A stretch of 64,000 bases of DNA from Agrococcus terreus (GTDB taxonomy: Bacteria > Actinomycetota > Actinomycetes > Actinomycetales > Microbacteriaceae), in assembly GCF_014645235.1 (NCBI RefSeq), contig NZ_BMLM01000002.1, positions 124,001-188,000 of the forward strand. Reading direction: 5' to 3'. The position numbers and the translations under genes are program-made. The stretch's first letter is position 1. The number at the start of each line of letters is the position of its first letter. Below are positions 53,798 through 61,715 of the stretch, piece by piece. Under the pieces are notes generated by a model. That model did not search any database and was not told the DNA's origin. It saw nothing but the letters and a program-made list of their open reading frames with translations.

Positions 53798-54616
53798 ATG
53801 TCCAAGCAGTCCATCCTCGGCCGCATCGCGCAGCTCGCGAAGGCCAACATCAACGCGCTCCTCGACCAGGCCGAGGACCCGCAGAAGATGCTCGACCAGA
53901 TGGTGCGCGACTACACGAACTCGATCGCCGAGGCCGAGGCCGCCATCGCCCAGACCATCGGCAACCTGCGCCTCCAGGAGCAGGACTACCAGGAGGACGT
54001 GCGGGCCGCCGAGGACTGGGGCCGCAAGGCCCTCGCCGCGAGCCAGCGCGCCGACGAGCTGCGCAGCGCGGGCTCTCCCGACGCCGCGAAGTTCGACAAC
54101 CTCGCCAAGGTCGCCATCGGCAAGCAGATGCAGTCGGAGCAGGAGGCGCGCTCGGCCGAGCCGTCCATCCAGTCGCAGAACGAGGTCGTCGACAAGCTCA
54201 AGCAGGGCCTCGAGACGATGAAGGGCAAGCTCGACCAGCTGAAGTCGAAGCGCTCCGAGCTCATCGCCCGCGCGAAGGTCGCCGAGGCGCAGTCGCAGGT
54301 GCACGACGCGGTGAAGTCGATCGACATCATGGACCCGACGAGCGAGATCGGCCGCTTCGAGGACAAGATCCGCCGCGAGGAGGCGCGGGTCATGGGCCAG
54401 CAGGAGCTCGCCGCCTCGTCGCTCGACGCGCAGTTCGAGGCGCTCGAGGACGTCGGCCGCGAGACCGAGATCGAGGCGCGCCTCGCCGCGCTCAAGCACG
54501 GCGGCGGCCAGCTGGGCGCCGGTCAGCAGCAGGGCGCGCTCGGCGCGGGCCAGGGGCAGCAGGGCCAGGGCCAGGGCCAGGGCGACGCCGTGGATGCGGA
54601 GGTCGTCGACCGCTGA
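53798..54616 (+). CDS. pspA: PspA/IM30 (ESCRT-III-like) membrane-stress protein
   Basis: 272 residues. N-terminal amphipathic helix and core MSKQSILGRIAQLAKANINA, then LLDQAEDPQKMLDQMVRDYT, followed by a long helical hairpin (25-220), the PspA/Vipp1 ESCRT-III fold that polymerises on damaged membranes. The C-terminus is a Gly/Gln/Ala repeat (GQGQQGQGQGQGDAVDAEVV) beyond the conserved core. ATG has AGGAAGG upstream; 101 bp after the TPM gene, likely the same transcript. Confidence 0.95.
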   Translation: MSKQSILGRIAQLAKANINALLDQAEDPQKMLDQMVRDYTNSIAEAEAAIAQTIGNLRLQEQDYQEDVRAAEDWGRKALAASQRADELRSAGSPDAAKFDNLAKVAIGKQMQSEQEARSAEPSIQSQNEVVDKLKQGLETMKGKLDQLKSKRSELIARAKVAEAQSQVHDAVKSIDIMDPTSEIGRFEDKIRREEARVMGQQELAASSLDAQFEALEDVGRETEIEARLAALKHGGGQLGAGQQQGALGAGQGQQGQGQGQGDAVDAEVVDR

Positions 54617-54658
54617 GGTCGTCGACGAGCCGCGCGGCGCTGCCGGCGGCTCGCGTTG

Positions 54659-54686
54659 GAGGGGGCGGACGAAGGTCCGCCCCCTC
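54659..54686. terminator. Hairpin terminator after pspA
   Basis: Perfect 12-bp stem GAGGGGGCGGAC (54659-54670), loop GAAG, GTCCGCCCCCTC (54675-54686). No T-run, as is common in high-GC actinobacteria. Confidence 0.7.
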
Positions 54687-54701
54687 TCGGCGTGCCGGGG
54701 C

Positions 54702-54707
54702 TAGCGT
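54702..54707 (+). promoter_or_regulatory. Candidate -10 element of the crotonase gene (leaderless)
   Basis: TAGCGT, six bases before ATG at 54714. Confidence 0.45.
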
Positions 54708-54713
54708 GCAGGC

Positions 54714-55502
54714 ATGACCGACCAGCCCACGCCCCGCGTCGCCCTCGAGCGCCGCGGCCCCGTCCTCGTCATCGCCCTCGACCGCGTCGACAAGCGCAAC
54801 GCCGCCGACGAGCGGATGCTGCAGGAGCTCGCGCTCGCCTACGGCGAGCTCGACCGCGATCGGGACCTGCGGGTCGGCCTCGTGCACGCGCGCGGCGACC
54901 ACTTCACCGGAGGCCTCGACCTGGGCGACGTCGCGCCGAAGCTCGCCGCGGGCACGCTGCAGGTGGTGCCGGAGGGCGGCCTCGACCCGTGGGGCGTGCA
55001 GACGCCGCCCGTGTCGAAGCCCGTGGTGCTCGCCGTGCAGGGCACGTGCCTCACGCTCGGCGTCGAGCTCGCGCTCGCGAGCGACGTCGTCGTCGCGGCC
55101 GAGTCGACGGCCTTCGCACAGCTCGAGGTGGCGCGCGGCATCCTGCCCTTCGGCGGCGCGACCATCCGCCTCCCCCGGCTCGGCTGGGGCGACGCGATGC
55201 GCTGGATGCTCACGGGCGACCGCTTCGACGCCGCGGAGGCGCTGCGCATCGGGCTCGTGCAGGAGGTCGTGCCGACGGGCACCGAGCTCGCGCGGGCGAC
55301 CGAGCTCGCCGAGCGGATCGCGGCGCAGGCGCCGCTCGCGGTGCAGGCGACGCTCGCCGCCGCCCGCGCCGCGCTGCCGGACGTCTCCGACGCGGCCGCC
55401 GCGCTCGTGCCCGAGACCCGCCGCCTCGCCTCCACGGCCGACGCGCGCCGCGCCGCCGAGTCGTACCTCACGGGCACGCCCGTCGCCTTCCGCGGCGACT
55501 GA
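54714..55502 (+). CDS. Enoyl-CoA hydratase/crotonase family protein
   Basis: 262-residue single-domain crotonase fold. Oxyanion-hole segments: HFTGGLDLGDVA and VQGTCLTLGVELALASDVVV. The catalytic glutamates of classical hydratases are replaced or displaced (AQLEVARGILPFGGATIRLP retains Glu in QLE), so it may be a hydratase or an isomerase. It stands alone, with no linked beta-oxidation genes. Leaderless promoter as noted at 54702. Confidence 0.88.
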   Translation: MTDQPTPRVALERRGPVLVIALDRVDKRNAADERMLQELALAYGELDRDRDLRVGLVHARGDHFTGGLDLGDVAPKLAAGTLQVVPEGGLDPWGVQTPPVSKPVVLAVQGTCLTLGVELALASDVVVAAESTAFAQLEVARGILPFGGATIRLPRLGWGDAMRWMLTGDRFDAAEALRIGLVQEVVPTGTELARATELAERIAAQAPLAVQATLAAARAALPDVSDAAAALVPETRRLASTADARRAAESYLTGTPVAFRGD

Positions 55503-55521
55503 CCGCCTCCGCCCGGCGGCA

Positions 55522-55596
55522 CCTGGTCTCAACCGGCTCCTTGATAGGGCATCGCCGTCAGCTCGATGCCCTACCAGCTGGCCGGTCGAGACCAGG
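55522..55596. repeat. Nested palindrome between convergent genes
   Basis: Outer arms CCTGGTCTCAACCGGC (55522-55537) and GCCGGTCGAGACCAGG (55581-55596), one mismatch; inner arms TAGGGCATCG (55545-55554) and CGATGCCCTA (55564-55573), perfect, loop CCGTCAGCT. Both the crotonase and mshA could end here. Confidence 0.85.
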
Positions 55597-55608
55597 ACGC
55601 GGACGGAG

Positions 55609-56862
55609 TCAGCGGGCGGGGTGCGCCGCGAGCACCGAGCGGTAGACGCCCTCGAGCTCGAGCGCGACGTCCTGCCAGTCGCGACGCGCGGCCGTGCGGC
55701 GGCCGGCGAGGCCCAGCTCGAGCCGCCGGTCCTCGTCGTCGAGGATGCCGCCCACCGCCTCCGCCCACTCGAACGGGTCGCGCCCGTCGACGAGCACGCC
55801 CGTCTCGCCGTCGACCACCGACTCCATGAGCCCGCCGACGCGCGACGCGACCACCGGCGTGCCCGTCGCCGCGGCCTCGAGCGGCACGAGCCCGAACGAC
55901 TCGGTGCGGCTCGGCACGACGACGACATCGGCGGCGTCGAGCAGCTGCGCGAGGGCGGGCCGGTCGAGACTGCCGATGTGGCGCACGCGCCCGGCGACGC
56001 CGGTGTCGCGCGCGATGTCGTGGAGGGAGTCGAGGTAGCGCTCGGCGCCGGGCGTCGCGTCGCCCGCGAGCACGAGCACCGCGCCCGGCAGGTGCTGCAG
56101 CATCCGCACCGCGAGGTCCTGGCCCTTGAGCGGCTGCACGCGGCCGACGCAGACGACGAGCCGGTCCTCGGGGTGCACGCCGAGGCGGGCGCGCACCTCG
56201 TGCCGCGCGTCGACCGGGGCGGGCTGGAACAGCGCGGTGTCGACCGCCGGCGGCACGAGCCACACGCGCTCGGCCGCGGCGCCGACCCCGTCGCAGAGCA
56301 CGTCGACCTCGGCGCGCGAGACGGCCGCGATCGCGTCGACCTCGTGCGCGAGGTAGCGCTCGGTGAAGATGCGCCGCTCGGGCTCGGGCCGGTCGCCGTC
56401 GGCGAGGGTGCGGTTCTTCTCCTCGGCGAGCGTGTGGAAGGTCTGCACGATCGGCACGCCGAGCGCGAGCGACACCGGCAGCGCGGCGAGGCCCGAGAGC
56501 CAGTAGTGCGCGTGGAGCACGTCGTAGGGGGCGGAGGCGGCCTCCGCGGCCCGGCGCAGCTCCTCGCCGAAGGCGTCGGCGTGGTTGGGCAGGTCGTGCT
56601 TGCGCACGACGCCGCCACCCGTCTCGAGCGCGTAGAGCGCGACGCCGGGCGCCACCGACTCGGCGTGCGGGGCGCCGGCGGATCGGGTGAAGAGGTCGAC
56701 CTGGTGGCCGCGCGCGGCGAGCGCCCGCGCGCTCTCGAGCACGAGCACGTTGAGGCCGCCGGCGTCGCCCTTGCCGGGTCGCTCGGCGGGCGAGGTGTGC
56801 ATCGACACCATCGCGATCCGCAGCGGCGCCTCGTGGGGCAGGCCGATCGGCTCGGGGCGCAT
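55609..56862 (-). CDS. mshA: D-inositol-3-phosphate glycosyltransferase-like (MshA) GT4
   Basis: GT-B family 4 enzyme; MshA adds GlcNAc to inositol-3-phosphate, the first step of mycothiol synthesis. The 417 residues contain MVSMHTSPAERPGKGDAGGL, matching the MshA N-terminal signature, YDVLHAHYWLSGLAALPVSL, VCVGRVQPLKGQDLAVRMLQ and the E-x7-E motif ESFGLVPLEAAATG. Another sugar-nucleotide GT4 remains possible because mshB/C/D are not nearby. TACGCT six bases before ATG; its promoter is interleaved with that of the divergent gene in a 34-bp gap. Confidence 0.82.
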   Translation of the reverse strand: MRPEPIGLPHEAPLRIAMVSMHTSPAERPGKGDAGGLNVLVLESARALAARGHQVDLFTRSAGAPHAESVAPGVALYALETGGGVVRKHDLPNHADAFGEELRRAAEAASAPYDVLHAHYWLSGLAALPVSLALGVPIVQTFHTLAEEKNRTLADGDRPEPERRIFTERYLAHEVDAIAAVSRAEVDVLCDGVGAAAERVWLVPPAVDTALFQPAPVDARHEVRARLGVHPEDRLVVCVGRVQPLKGQDLAVRMLQHLPGAVLVLAGDATPGAERYLDSLHDIARDTGVAGRVRHIGSLDRPALAQLLDAADVVVVPSRTESFGLVPLEAAATGTPVVASRVGGLMESVVDGETGVLVDGRDPFEWAEAVGGILDDEDRRLELGLAGRRTAARRDWQDVALELEGVYRSVLAAHPAR

Positions 56863-56868
56863 GGCACC

Positions 56869-56874
56869 AGCGTA
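56869..56874 (-). promoter_or_regulatory. Candidate -10 element of mshA (leaderless)
   Basis: TACGCT on the minus strand, six bases before ATG at 56862. Confidence 0.45.
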
Positions 56875-56883
56875 TCCGGCGGG

Positions 56884-56889
56884 TATCGT
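56884..56889 (+). promoter_or_regulatory. Candidate -10 element of the HExxH gene (leaderless)
   Basis: TATCGT, seven bases before ATG at 56897. Confidence 0.45.
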
Positions 56890-56896
56890 CGGCGGC

Positions 56897-57352
56897 ATGA
56901 CCGGATCGTCGCCGCTCGCCGCCGCGGGGCGGCTGCTCGGCGCGCTGGGCCGCGACCTGCAGGCGCCCGCCCTCGCCGCCCTCACCGCCCCTCCGGTCGC
57001 CCGAGCAGGGCACCGGTTCGCGACCGTCGCGGCGCGCGCGTGGGGGCGGATGCTCGGCGGCCAGGAGCGGCGCGAGGGCGAGCTCTGGGTCGTCACCGGC
57101 CTGCCGTCGTGGGCGTTCGGTCGCGGCGGCACGACGATCGGCGCGACCTTCCTCACGCACGACATGACGAGCCCCGCGGTGCTCGGGCACGAGGACGTCC
57201 ACCGGCGCCAGTGGGAGCGCTACGGGCTGTGGTTCATCCCGATGTACCTCGCGGCCGGGCAGGACGCGCTGCGCAACCGCTTCGAGATCGAGGCGGGGCT
57301 CGTCGAGGGCGGCTACCTGCCGCGGCCCGCGACGCGGCCGCCGCGGCCGTAG
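56897..57352 (+). CDS. Small conserved protein with HExxH motif
   Basis: 151 residues, no signal peptide. The central segment LGHEDVHRRQWERYGLWF contains His98-Glu99-x-x-His102, a zincin-type motif, and RNRFEIEAGLVEGG 30 residues later offers a glutamate third ligand (Glu130 or Glu132), the gluzincin pattern. At this size it could be a minigluzincin; a structural role without catalysis is also possible. Divergent from mshA with a 34-bp shared promoter region. Otherwise not recognised. Confidence 0.6.
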   Translation: MTGSSPLAAAGRLLGALGRDLQAPALAALTAPPVARAGHRFATVAARAWGRMLGGQERREGELWVVTGLPSWAFGRGGTTIGATFLTHDMTSPAVLGHEDVHRRQWERYGLWFIPMYLAAGQDALRNRFEIEAGLVEGGYLPRPATRPPRP

Positions 57353-57383
57353 CCGCAGTCGCAGTCGCAGTCGCCGGAGGCGG

Positions 57384-58259
57384 TCAGGGGCGGAGCAGGT
57401 CGCGCGACGCCGGACCGGCGACGAAGCCCGCGGAGCGGTAGGCCGCGACCGCCCCCTCGTTGTCGCTCGGGGTGGCGACCGCTGCGGCGGATGCGCCGAG
57501 CTCCTGCAGCGCGGCGGCGGCCGCGAGGCAGATGGCGCGCCCGTGGCCGCGGCCGCGGTGGGCGGGGTCGACGCCCATGGGCTCGAGGATGCCGAGGCGG
57601 CCGTGGCCCGCGCTCCACACGGTGACCGCGGCGACCGGCTCCCCCGCGTCGTCGTACCCGAGCAGGCTGTGGGCGCGCGCGGCGACGGGGCTCGACTCGA
57701 GGGCGACCCATCGCTCGGCGCGGCCGCTCGGCGCGCCGAACGACGCGGCGACAACCGCGTCGCGCGCATCGCGCACGGCCGCATCGGCCTCCGGCCCGAC
57801 GACCTCGATGCGGAGGCCGTGCGGCTCGACCTCGGCGTCGAGGTCACGCACCAGCGGCACCCACGGCTCGTCCTCGGTCCAGCCGCGCTCGACGAGGGCG
57901 GCGAGGAGCGCGTGGGCGCCGCGCGCCTCGACGGCCGCCGGCCCCTCGGGGAGGACGCCCGCGCCCGGGTCGTGGACGTCGTCGGCGATGCGGGCGGCGA
58001 GCTCGGCGTCGTCGTGCGCCTCGGGCGCGATGCCGAGCCGGACGAGGCCAGGGCCGTCCAGGAGGCCGACGGCGATGGGGCGCTCGTCGCGCCGCCAGAC
58101 GCGCAGGGCCGCGGCGGTCGTCTCGGCGCCGAGGCGGGCGTGCCAGCCGAGGTCGCCCGCGTGGAGCTGCAGGGGCGCGTCGTCGCGCTGCCAGGCGTCG
58201 AGCGCGATCGCGAGCGCGTGGAGGTCGGCGACGGCCGGGGTGAAGCGGTCGATCGGCAT
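57384..58259 (-). CDS. Tandem-domain GNAT acetyltransferase
   Basis: 291 residues, two GNAT folds. The first (about 1-140) is degenerate; the second (about 145-285) has the acetyl-CoA loop MGVDPAHRGRGHGRAICLAA and the C-terminal N-x-GA-x-x-x-YRSAGF pattern. This double-GNAT form is common in Actinobacteria (MshD-like and other N-acetyltransferases). Given the nearby mshA, a role in mycothiol synthesis (mshD) deserves testing, but the sequence alone does not show it. Confidence 0.78.
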   Translation of the reverse strand: MPIDRFTPAVADLHALAIALDAWQRDDAPLQLHAGDLGWHARLGAETTAAALRVWRRDERPIAVGLLDGPGLVRLGIAPEAHDDAELAARIADDVHDPGAGVLPEGPAAVEARGAHALLAALVERGWTEDEPWVPLVRDLDAEVEPHGLRIEVVGPEADAAVRDARDAVVAASFGAPSGRAERWVALESSPVAARAHSLLGYDDAGEPVAAVTVWSAGHGRLGILEPMGVDPAHRGRGHGRAICLAAAAALQELGASAAAVATPSDNEGAVAAYRSAGFVAGPASRDLLRP

Positions 58260-58311
58260 GCGTCGAGCCAAGCACACGGGCCTCCGAGACGTCCCCTCCC
58301 CCGCTGGTCCT

Positions 58312-58434
58312 CCCGCTGGTCGAGGAGCTGCCGTGCGCAGCACGGCCGCGTCTCGAGACCACCCCGGACGGCCAGCCACACTGTGGTCTCGACTCGCTGA
58401 GCGGCCTGCGGGCGCGCAGCGGCTCGACCGGCGG
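58312..58434. repeat. Composite inverted-repeat element, copy 2
   Basis: Arm B (58312-58362) starts CCCGCTGGTCGAGGAGCTGC and ends TCTCGAGACCAC; inverted arm A (58381-58434) starts CTGTGGTCTCGACTCGC and ends GGCTCGACCGGCGG. It is the reverse-complement arrangement of the element at 29049. A partial duplication (CCCGCTGGTC-CTCCCGCTGGTC) precedes arm B. It lies between the GNAT start and the amidase stop. Confidence 0.8.
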
Positions 58435-58448
58435 AGAGGCGGGCGCGG

Positions 58449-59882
58449 CTACGCCCGCATGCGGTCGACGACGCGGCGCTCCCACGGGATGCGGCGCTCG
58501 AGCTGGCGGCCGATCGACAGGAGCGTCGCCTCCTCGCCGGGGCGCCCGATGAGCTGCACGCCCATCGGCAGGCCATCGGCGGTCCGGTGGACGGGCAATG
58601 CGATCGCCGGGAGGCCCGTCAGGTTGACGAACGAGGTGTGCGGCGTGTGCAGCACCTGCGCGTGGAAGTCGGCCGCGCCGTCCTCGATCGGATACCACTC
58701 GAGCGGCCGGGGCGTGAGCGCCGTCGCGGGCGTGAGCACCGCATCCCACGGGGCGAACGCGGCGAGCACCCGCCGCTCGAAGTCGGTCGCCCACAGCTGG
58801 GCGCGGGCGAGCCCGCCGGCGCCGAGGCCGTCGCTCGCGTCGACGATCCAGCGCGCGAGCGGCTCGAGCAGGTGCCGCTCCTCGCGCTCGAGCGGCACGG
58901 TGGCCGCCCCGCCCTGCCACAGCGCCGTGAACGCGGCCGCGTAGCCCGTCGCGTCCGGCAGCGCCACCTCGCCCACCTCGTGGCCCGCGGCCTCGAGCTC
59001 GGCGATCGTGCGCGCCACCGCATCCGTCGCCTCGGGCGCGATGCGGATGTCGGCGACCTCGTCCCAGGGGGTGCCGCCGGTGAGCACCGCGACGCGGAAG
59101 CGGCCCTCGCCGCGCACCGCGGCGGCGAGCAGCGAGCCGTCGTCGTGCTCGGGCGAGCGCAGCACGGTGCCGTGCGGCACGCGGCCGTTGACGCGGCCGA
59201 TGAGCGCGTCGGCGAGGAGCCCGGCGTCGATCACCGAACGGGCGATCGGACCCGCCGTGACGAGCCCGCCCACCTGGCCGACGCCGCCCTGGGCGGGGAT
59301 GCGGCCGCGCGTGGGCTTCAGGCCCACGAGGCCGCACGTGGCGGCGGGGATGCGGATGGAGCCGCCGCCGTCGGAGCCGGGCGCGAACGGCACGAGCCCC
59401 TGCGCGACCGCGGCGGCCGCGCCGCCGGACGAGCCGCCCGCATGGAGGTGCGGGAAGCCGGGCAGCGTCGTGGTGCCGTGGAGCGCGGAGCGCGTGTAGC
59501 CGGCGAAGCCGAGCTCCGGCGCGGCCGTGCGCCCGAGCGTGACGCCGCCCGCGGCGTCGAGCACGGCGGCGACCGGGTCGGTGGCCTCGGCGATGCGACC
59601 CGCGAAGGCGCGCGAGGCGCCGTCGGCGGGCTGCCCGGCGCGGGCGACGAGGTGCTTGTCGGCGAAGGGCACGCCGTGCAGGAGGCCCGTGCGGTCGACG
59701 GCGGCGTCGGCGGCGCGGGCGCGCTCGAGCGCGAGCTCGGCGTCGACGTGCACGAACGCGTTCGCCTCGTCGAGGCGGCCGATGCGGTCGAGCTGGTGCT
59801 CGGCGACCTCGACGGCGCTCAGCTGGCGCGCGTGCAGGAGGCGCCAGAGCTCGAGCGCGCCGAGCGCGTGGATGGCGGTCAT
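58449..59882 (-). CDS. Amidase (amidase signature family)
   Basis: 477-residue hydrolase with the Ser-cisSer-Lys triad: lysine in VPFADKHLVARAG, GGSSGGAAAAVAQGLVPFAP with the cis-serine in the Ser/Gly loop, nucleophile region GSDGGGSIRIPAATCGLVGL. Closest architecture is the broad GatA/AtzF group with no gatB/C genes nearby, so it is a stand-alone amidase for small amides or a peptide amidase; substrate unknown. Confidence 0.92.
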   Translation of the reverse strand: MTAIHALGALELWRLLHARQLSAVEVAEHQLDRIGRLDEANAFVHVDAELALERARAADAAVDRTGLLHGVPFADKHLVARAGQPADGASRAFAGRIAEATDPVAAVLDAAGGVTLGRTAAPELGFAGYTRSALHGTTTLPGFPHLHAGGSSGGAAAAVAQGLVPFAPGSDGGGSIRIPAATCGLVGLKPTRGRIPAQGGVGQVGGLVTAGPIARSVIDAGLLADALIGRVNGRVPHGTVLRSPEHDDGSLLAAAVRGEGRFRVAVLTGGTPWDEVADIRIAPEATDAVARTIAELEAAGHEVGEVALPDATGYAAAFTALWQGGAATVPLEREERHLLEPLARWIVDASDGLGAGGLARAQLWATDFERRVLAAFAPWDAVLTPATALTPRPLEWYPIEDGAADFHAQVLHTPHTSFVNLTGLPAIALPVHRTADGLPMGVQLIGRPGEEATLLSIGRQLERRIPWERRVVDRMRA

Positions 59883-59907
59883 GCCTCCAGCCTGGCAGGC
59901 GCGGCTG

Positions 59908-60309
59908 TCAGCCGAGGTAGCGGCCGGCGCGGCGCTGCAGCCGCTTGCGCTCGGTGCGCTCGCGCATCTGGTCGCGCGAGGCGTAGTTCGTGAGCTCGCG
60001 GAACGGGTCGCGCCCGACGAAGGGCGGCGGCTCGGCGACGATCGCCGCGATCGCGCGCTCGAACTCCCAGTACTCGCCGATGCGCGTGCCCTGGCCGGGG
60101 TTCATGTGCCGCAGCCGCGCCTCGAAGCGCAGCTCGCCCCGCACCTCCACCTGCGTGATGAAGCCGCGCGTGGCGCCCGCGATCGACACCATCCAGAAGC
60201 CCGGCCCGAGGTCGGTGACCGTCGCGCGCACGTCGTCGCCCGCGGCCATCGCCGCGGCCTGCGCATCGGCGGCCTCGCGGGATGCGCGCCACGCCTCGTA
60301 GTCGGTCAC
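59908..60309 (-). CDS. Hypothetical protein
   Basis: 133 residues, soluble, predicted beta-rich core (ATVTDLGPGFWMVSIAGATR, EVRGELRFEARLRHMNPGQG) followed by a charged helical C-terminus (DQMRERTERKRLQRRAGRYL). GTG start. I do not recognise a family. It lies between the amidase and a small membrane protein on the same strand. Confidence 0.6.
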   Translation of the reverse strand: MTDYEAWRASREAADAQAAAMAAGDDVRATVTDLGPGFWMVSIAGATRGFITQVEVRGELRFEARLRHMNPGQGTRIGEYWEFERAIAAIVAEPPPFVGRDPFRELTNYASRDQMRERTERKRLQRRAGRYLG

Positions 60310-60377
60310 GAGGCCATGGTGCCACCGCGCACCGACACGCGCCGGCGCCGAGCCCGCCGGTCGCGGTCGACGCGCCC

Positions 60378-60977
60378 TCAGGCGTGTCCCATCGGCCGCG
60401 GCCGGTTCGACCGCCGCACGTGCTCGGCCGCGTGGCGCGCATGCGGCACGGCCCGGCGCGGCACGAGCGCGACGACCACCGCGACGACGCCCACGAGCAT
60501 CCCGAGCGCCGCCCCGACGGCCGCCATCTCGAGCGAGAGCTGCGTGAGGCCGAACACGACCGCCGCCGCGACCGTGGCCGCGATCGTCGCGGCCGCCCCG
60601 GCGGTCGTCGGGCCGAGCTCGTGCCGGGTCGCGACTCGCGCGGCGATCGCCGCGGCTGCCGCCACCATCCCGAGCGCGAGGCCGTAGCCGGCGCCGATCG
60701 CGAGGCCCCTCGCATCCGGCGAGAACGCGAGCCCGAGCGACAGGCCCAGGACGACGCCGATGGCGAGGCCGATGCCGGCGGCCGCGGCATCCGGGAGCCG
60801 CAGCGTCGACGGGCCGCCGACGGGGCTGACGAGCGCGCCGCGCAGGCGTGCGGCGGGGCTCGGCCGTGCGAGGCCGTCGGGTCCCGCCTCGACGGTGTCG
60901 TCGAGGGCAGCCGCGCGACGCGCGGTGTCGTCGGCGGGCCGGTCGGACCCGGCGCGCTTCCTCTGCTCGGTGCTCAT
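60378..60977 (-). CDS. Hypothetical four-helix membrane protein
   Basis: 199 residues from ATG 60977 (perfect AGGAGGTGGC ribosome site). An Arg/Asp-rich N-terminus (about 1-55, EQRKRAGSDRPADDTARRAA) precedes about four Ala/Gly-rich helices (70-190). C-terminus His/Arg-rich (VPHARHAAEHVRRSNRPRPM). No family recognised. Confidence 0.6.
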   Translation of the reverse strand: MSTEQRKRAGSDRPADDTARRAAALDDTVEAGPDGLARPSPAARLRGALVSPVGGPSTLRLPDAAAAGIGLAIGVVLGLSLGLAFSPDARGLAIGAGYGLALGMVAAAAAIAARVATRHELGPTTAGAAATIAATVAAAVVFGLTQLSLEMAAVGAALGMLVGVVAVVVALVPRRAVPHARHAAEHVRRSNRPRPMGHA

Positions 60978-61053
60978 GGCGCCACCTCCTGCGGGGCGGC
61001 GCGGCGCCGCTGCCGCGGGATCCACGATCCTCCCGCGGTGCGGACGGATGACG

Positions 61054-61088
61054 GAGGCGCGCTGTGGAGCGCCTCAGCGGTCGCTGAG
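61054..61088. terminator. Two adjacent hairpins downstream of a GNAT gene
   Basis: GAGGCGC-N8-GCGCCTC (61054-61075) overlaps CTCAGCG-GT-CGCTGAG (61073-61088). They are 35 bases after the GNAT stop in its direction and before the small membrane protein, and could terminate the GNAT transcript. Confidence 0.4.
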
Positions 61089-61123
61089 CGATCCGACGGG
61101 GCCCTTCGGCGGGGTGCCGTCGG

Positions 61124-61711
61124 TCATCGCCGCTTGCGCAGCGAGGCCTGCATGAGCACGATGCCGAGCTCGCGGCCGAACTTCACGCCGACGCGGCCCA
61201 TCCGGCCGATCTCCTCGAAGCCGAGCCGGCGATGGAGGGCGATCGACGGATCCGCCCCCTGGTCGGCGATGACCGCGATCATCTCGCGCACCTTCCGCTC
61301 GCGCGTGGCGTCCATGAGCGCGACCATGAGTGCCTTGCCGAGGCCGCGGCCCGCGGCCGCCGGCGCGAGGTAGACCGACGACTCGACCGTGTGGCGGTAG
61401 GCGGCGCGCTGCTTCCACGGCTGCGCGATCGCGTAGCCGACGACCGTGCCCGTCGCGCTCTCGGCGACGAGGAACGGCAGCTGCAGCTCGCCGGCCTCGC
61501 GCAGCGTGCGGCGCCACTGGCCGAGGGTCTTCGGCCGCTCGTCGAACGTGACGGTGGAGTTCAGCACGTAGTGCTTGTAGATGTCGCGGACCGCCGGGAG
61601 GTCGCCCGCGACGGCCGGCCGGATCGACCAGGCGAAGTCGGGCTCGCGGTGCGCGGGCGCCCGGAGGTGCTGGGGCAGGACCCGCCTGCGCTCGTACTCC
61701 TCGGGCAGCAT
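61124..61711 (-). CDS. GNAT N-acetyltransferase (PAT/MnaT-like)
   Basis: 195 residues from ATG 61711. The N-terminal segment DIYKHYVLNSTVTFDERPKT is characteristic of the phosphinothricin/methionine-sulfone acetyltransferase group; acetyl-CoA loop YLAPAAAGRGLGKALMVALM. C-terminal LHRRLGFEEIGRMGRVGVKF is usual. Likely acetylates an amino acid or analogue. It starts 4 bp after ung ends, so the two are co-transcribed. Confidence 0.85.
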   Translation of the reverse strand: MLPEEYERRRVLPQHLRAPAHREPDFAWSIRPAVAGDLPAVRDIYKHYVLNSTVTFDERPKTLGQWRRTLREAGELQLPFLVAESATGTVVGYAIAQPWKQRAAYRHTVESSVYLAPAAAGRGLGKALMVALMDATRERKVREMIAVIADQGADPSIALHRRLGFEEIGRMGRVGVKFGRELGIVLMQASLRKRR

Positions 61712-61715
61712 GCGG

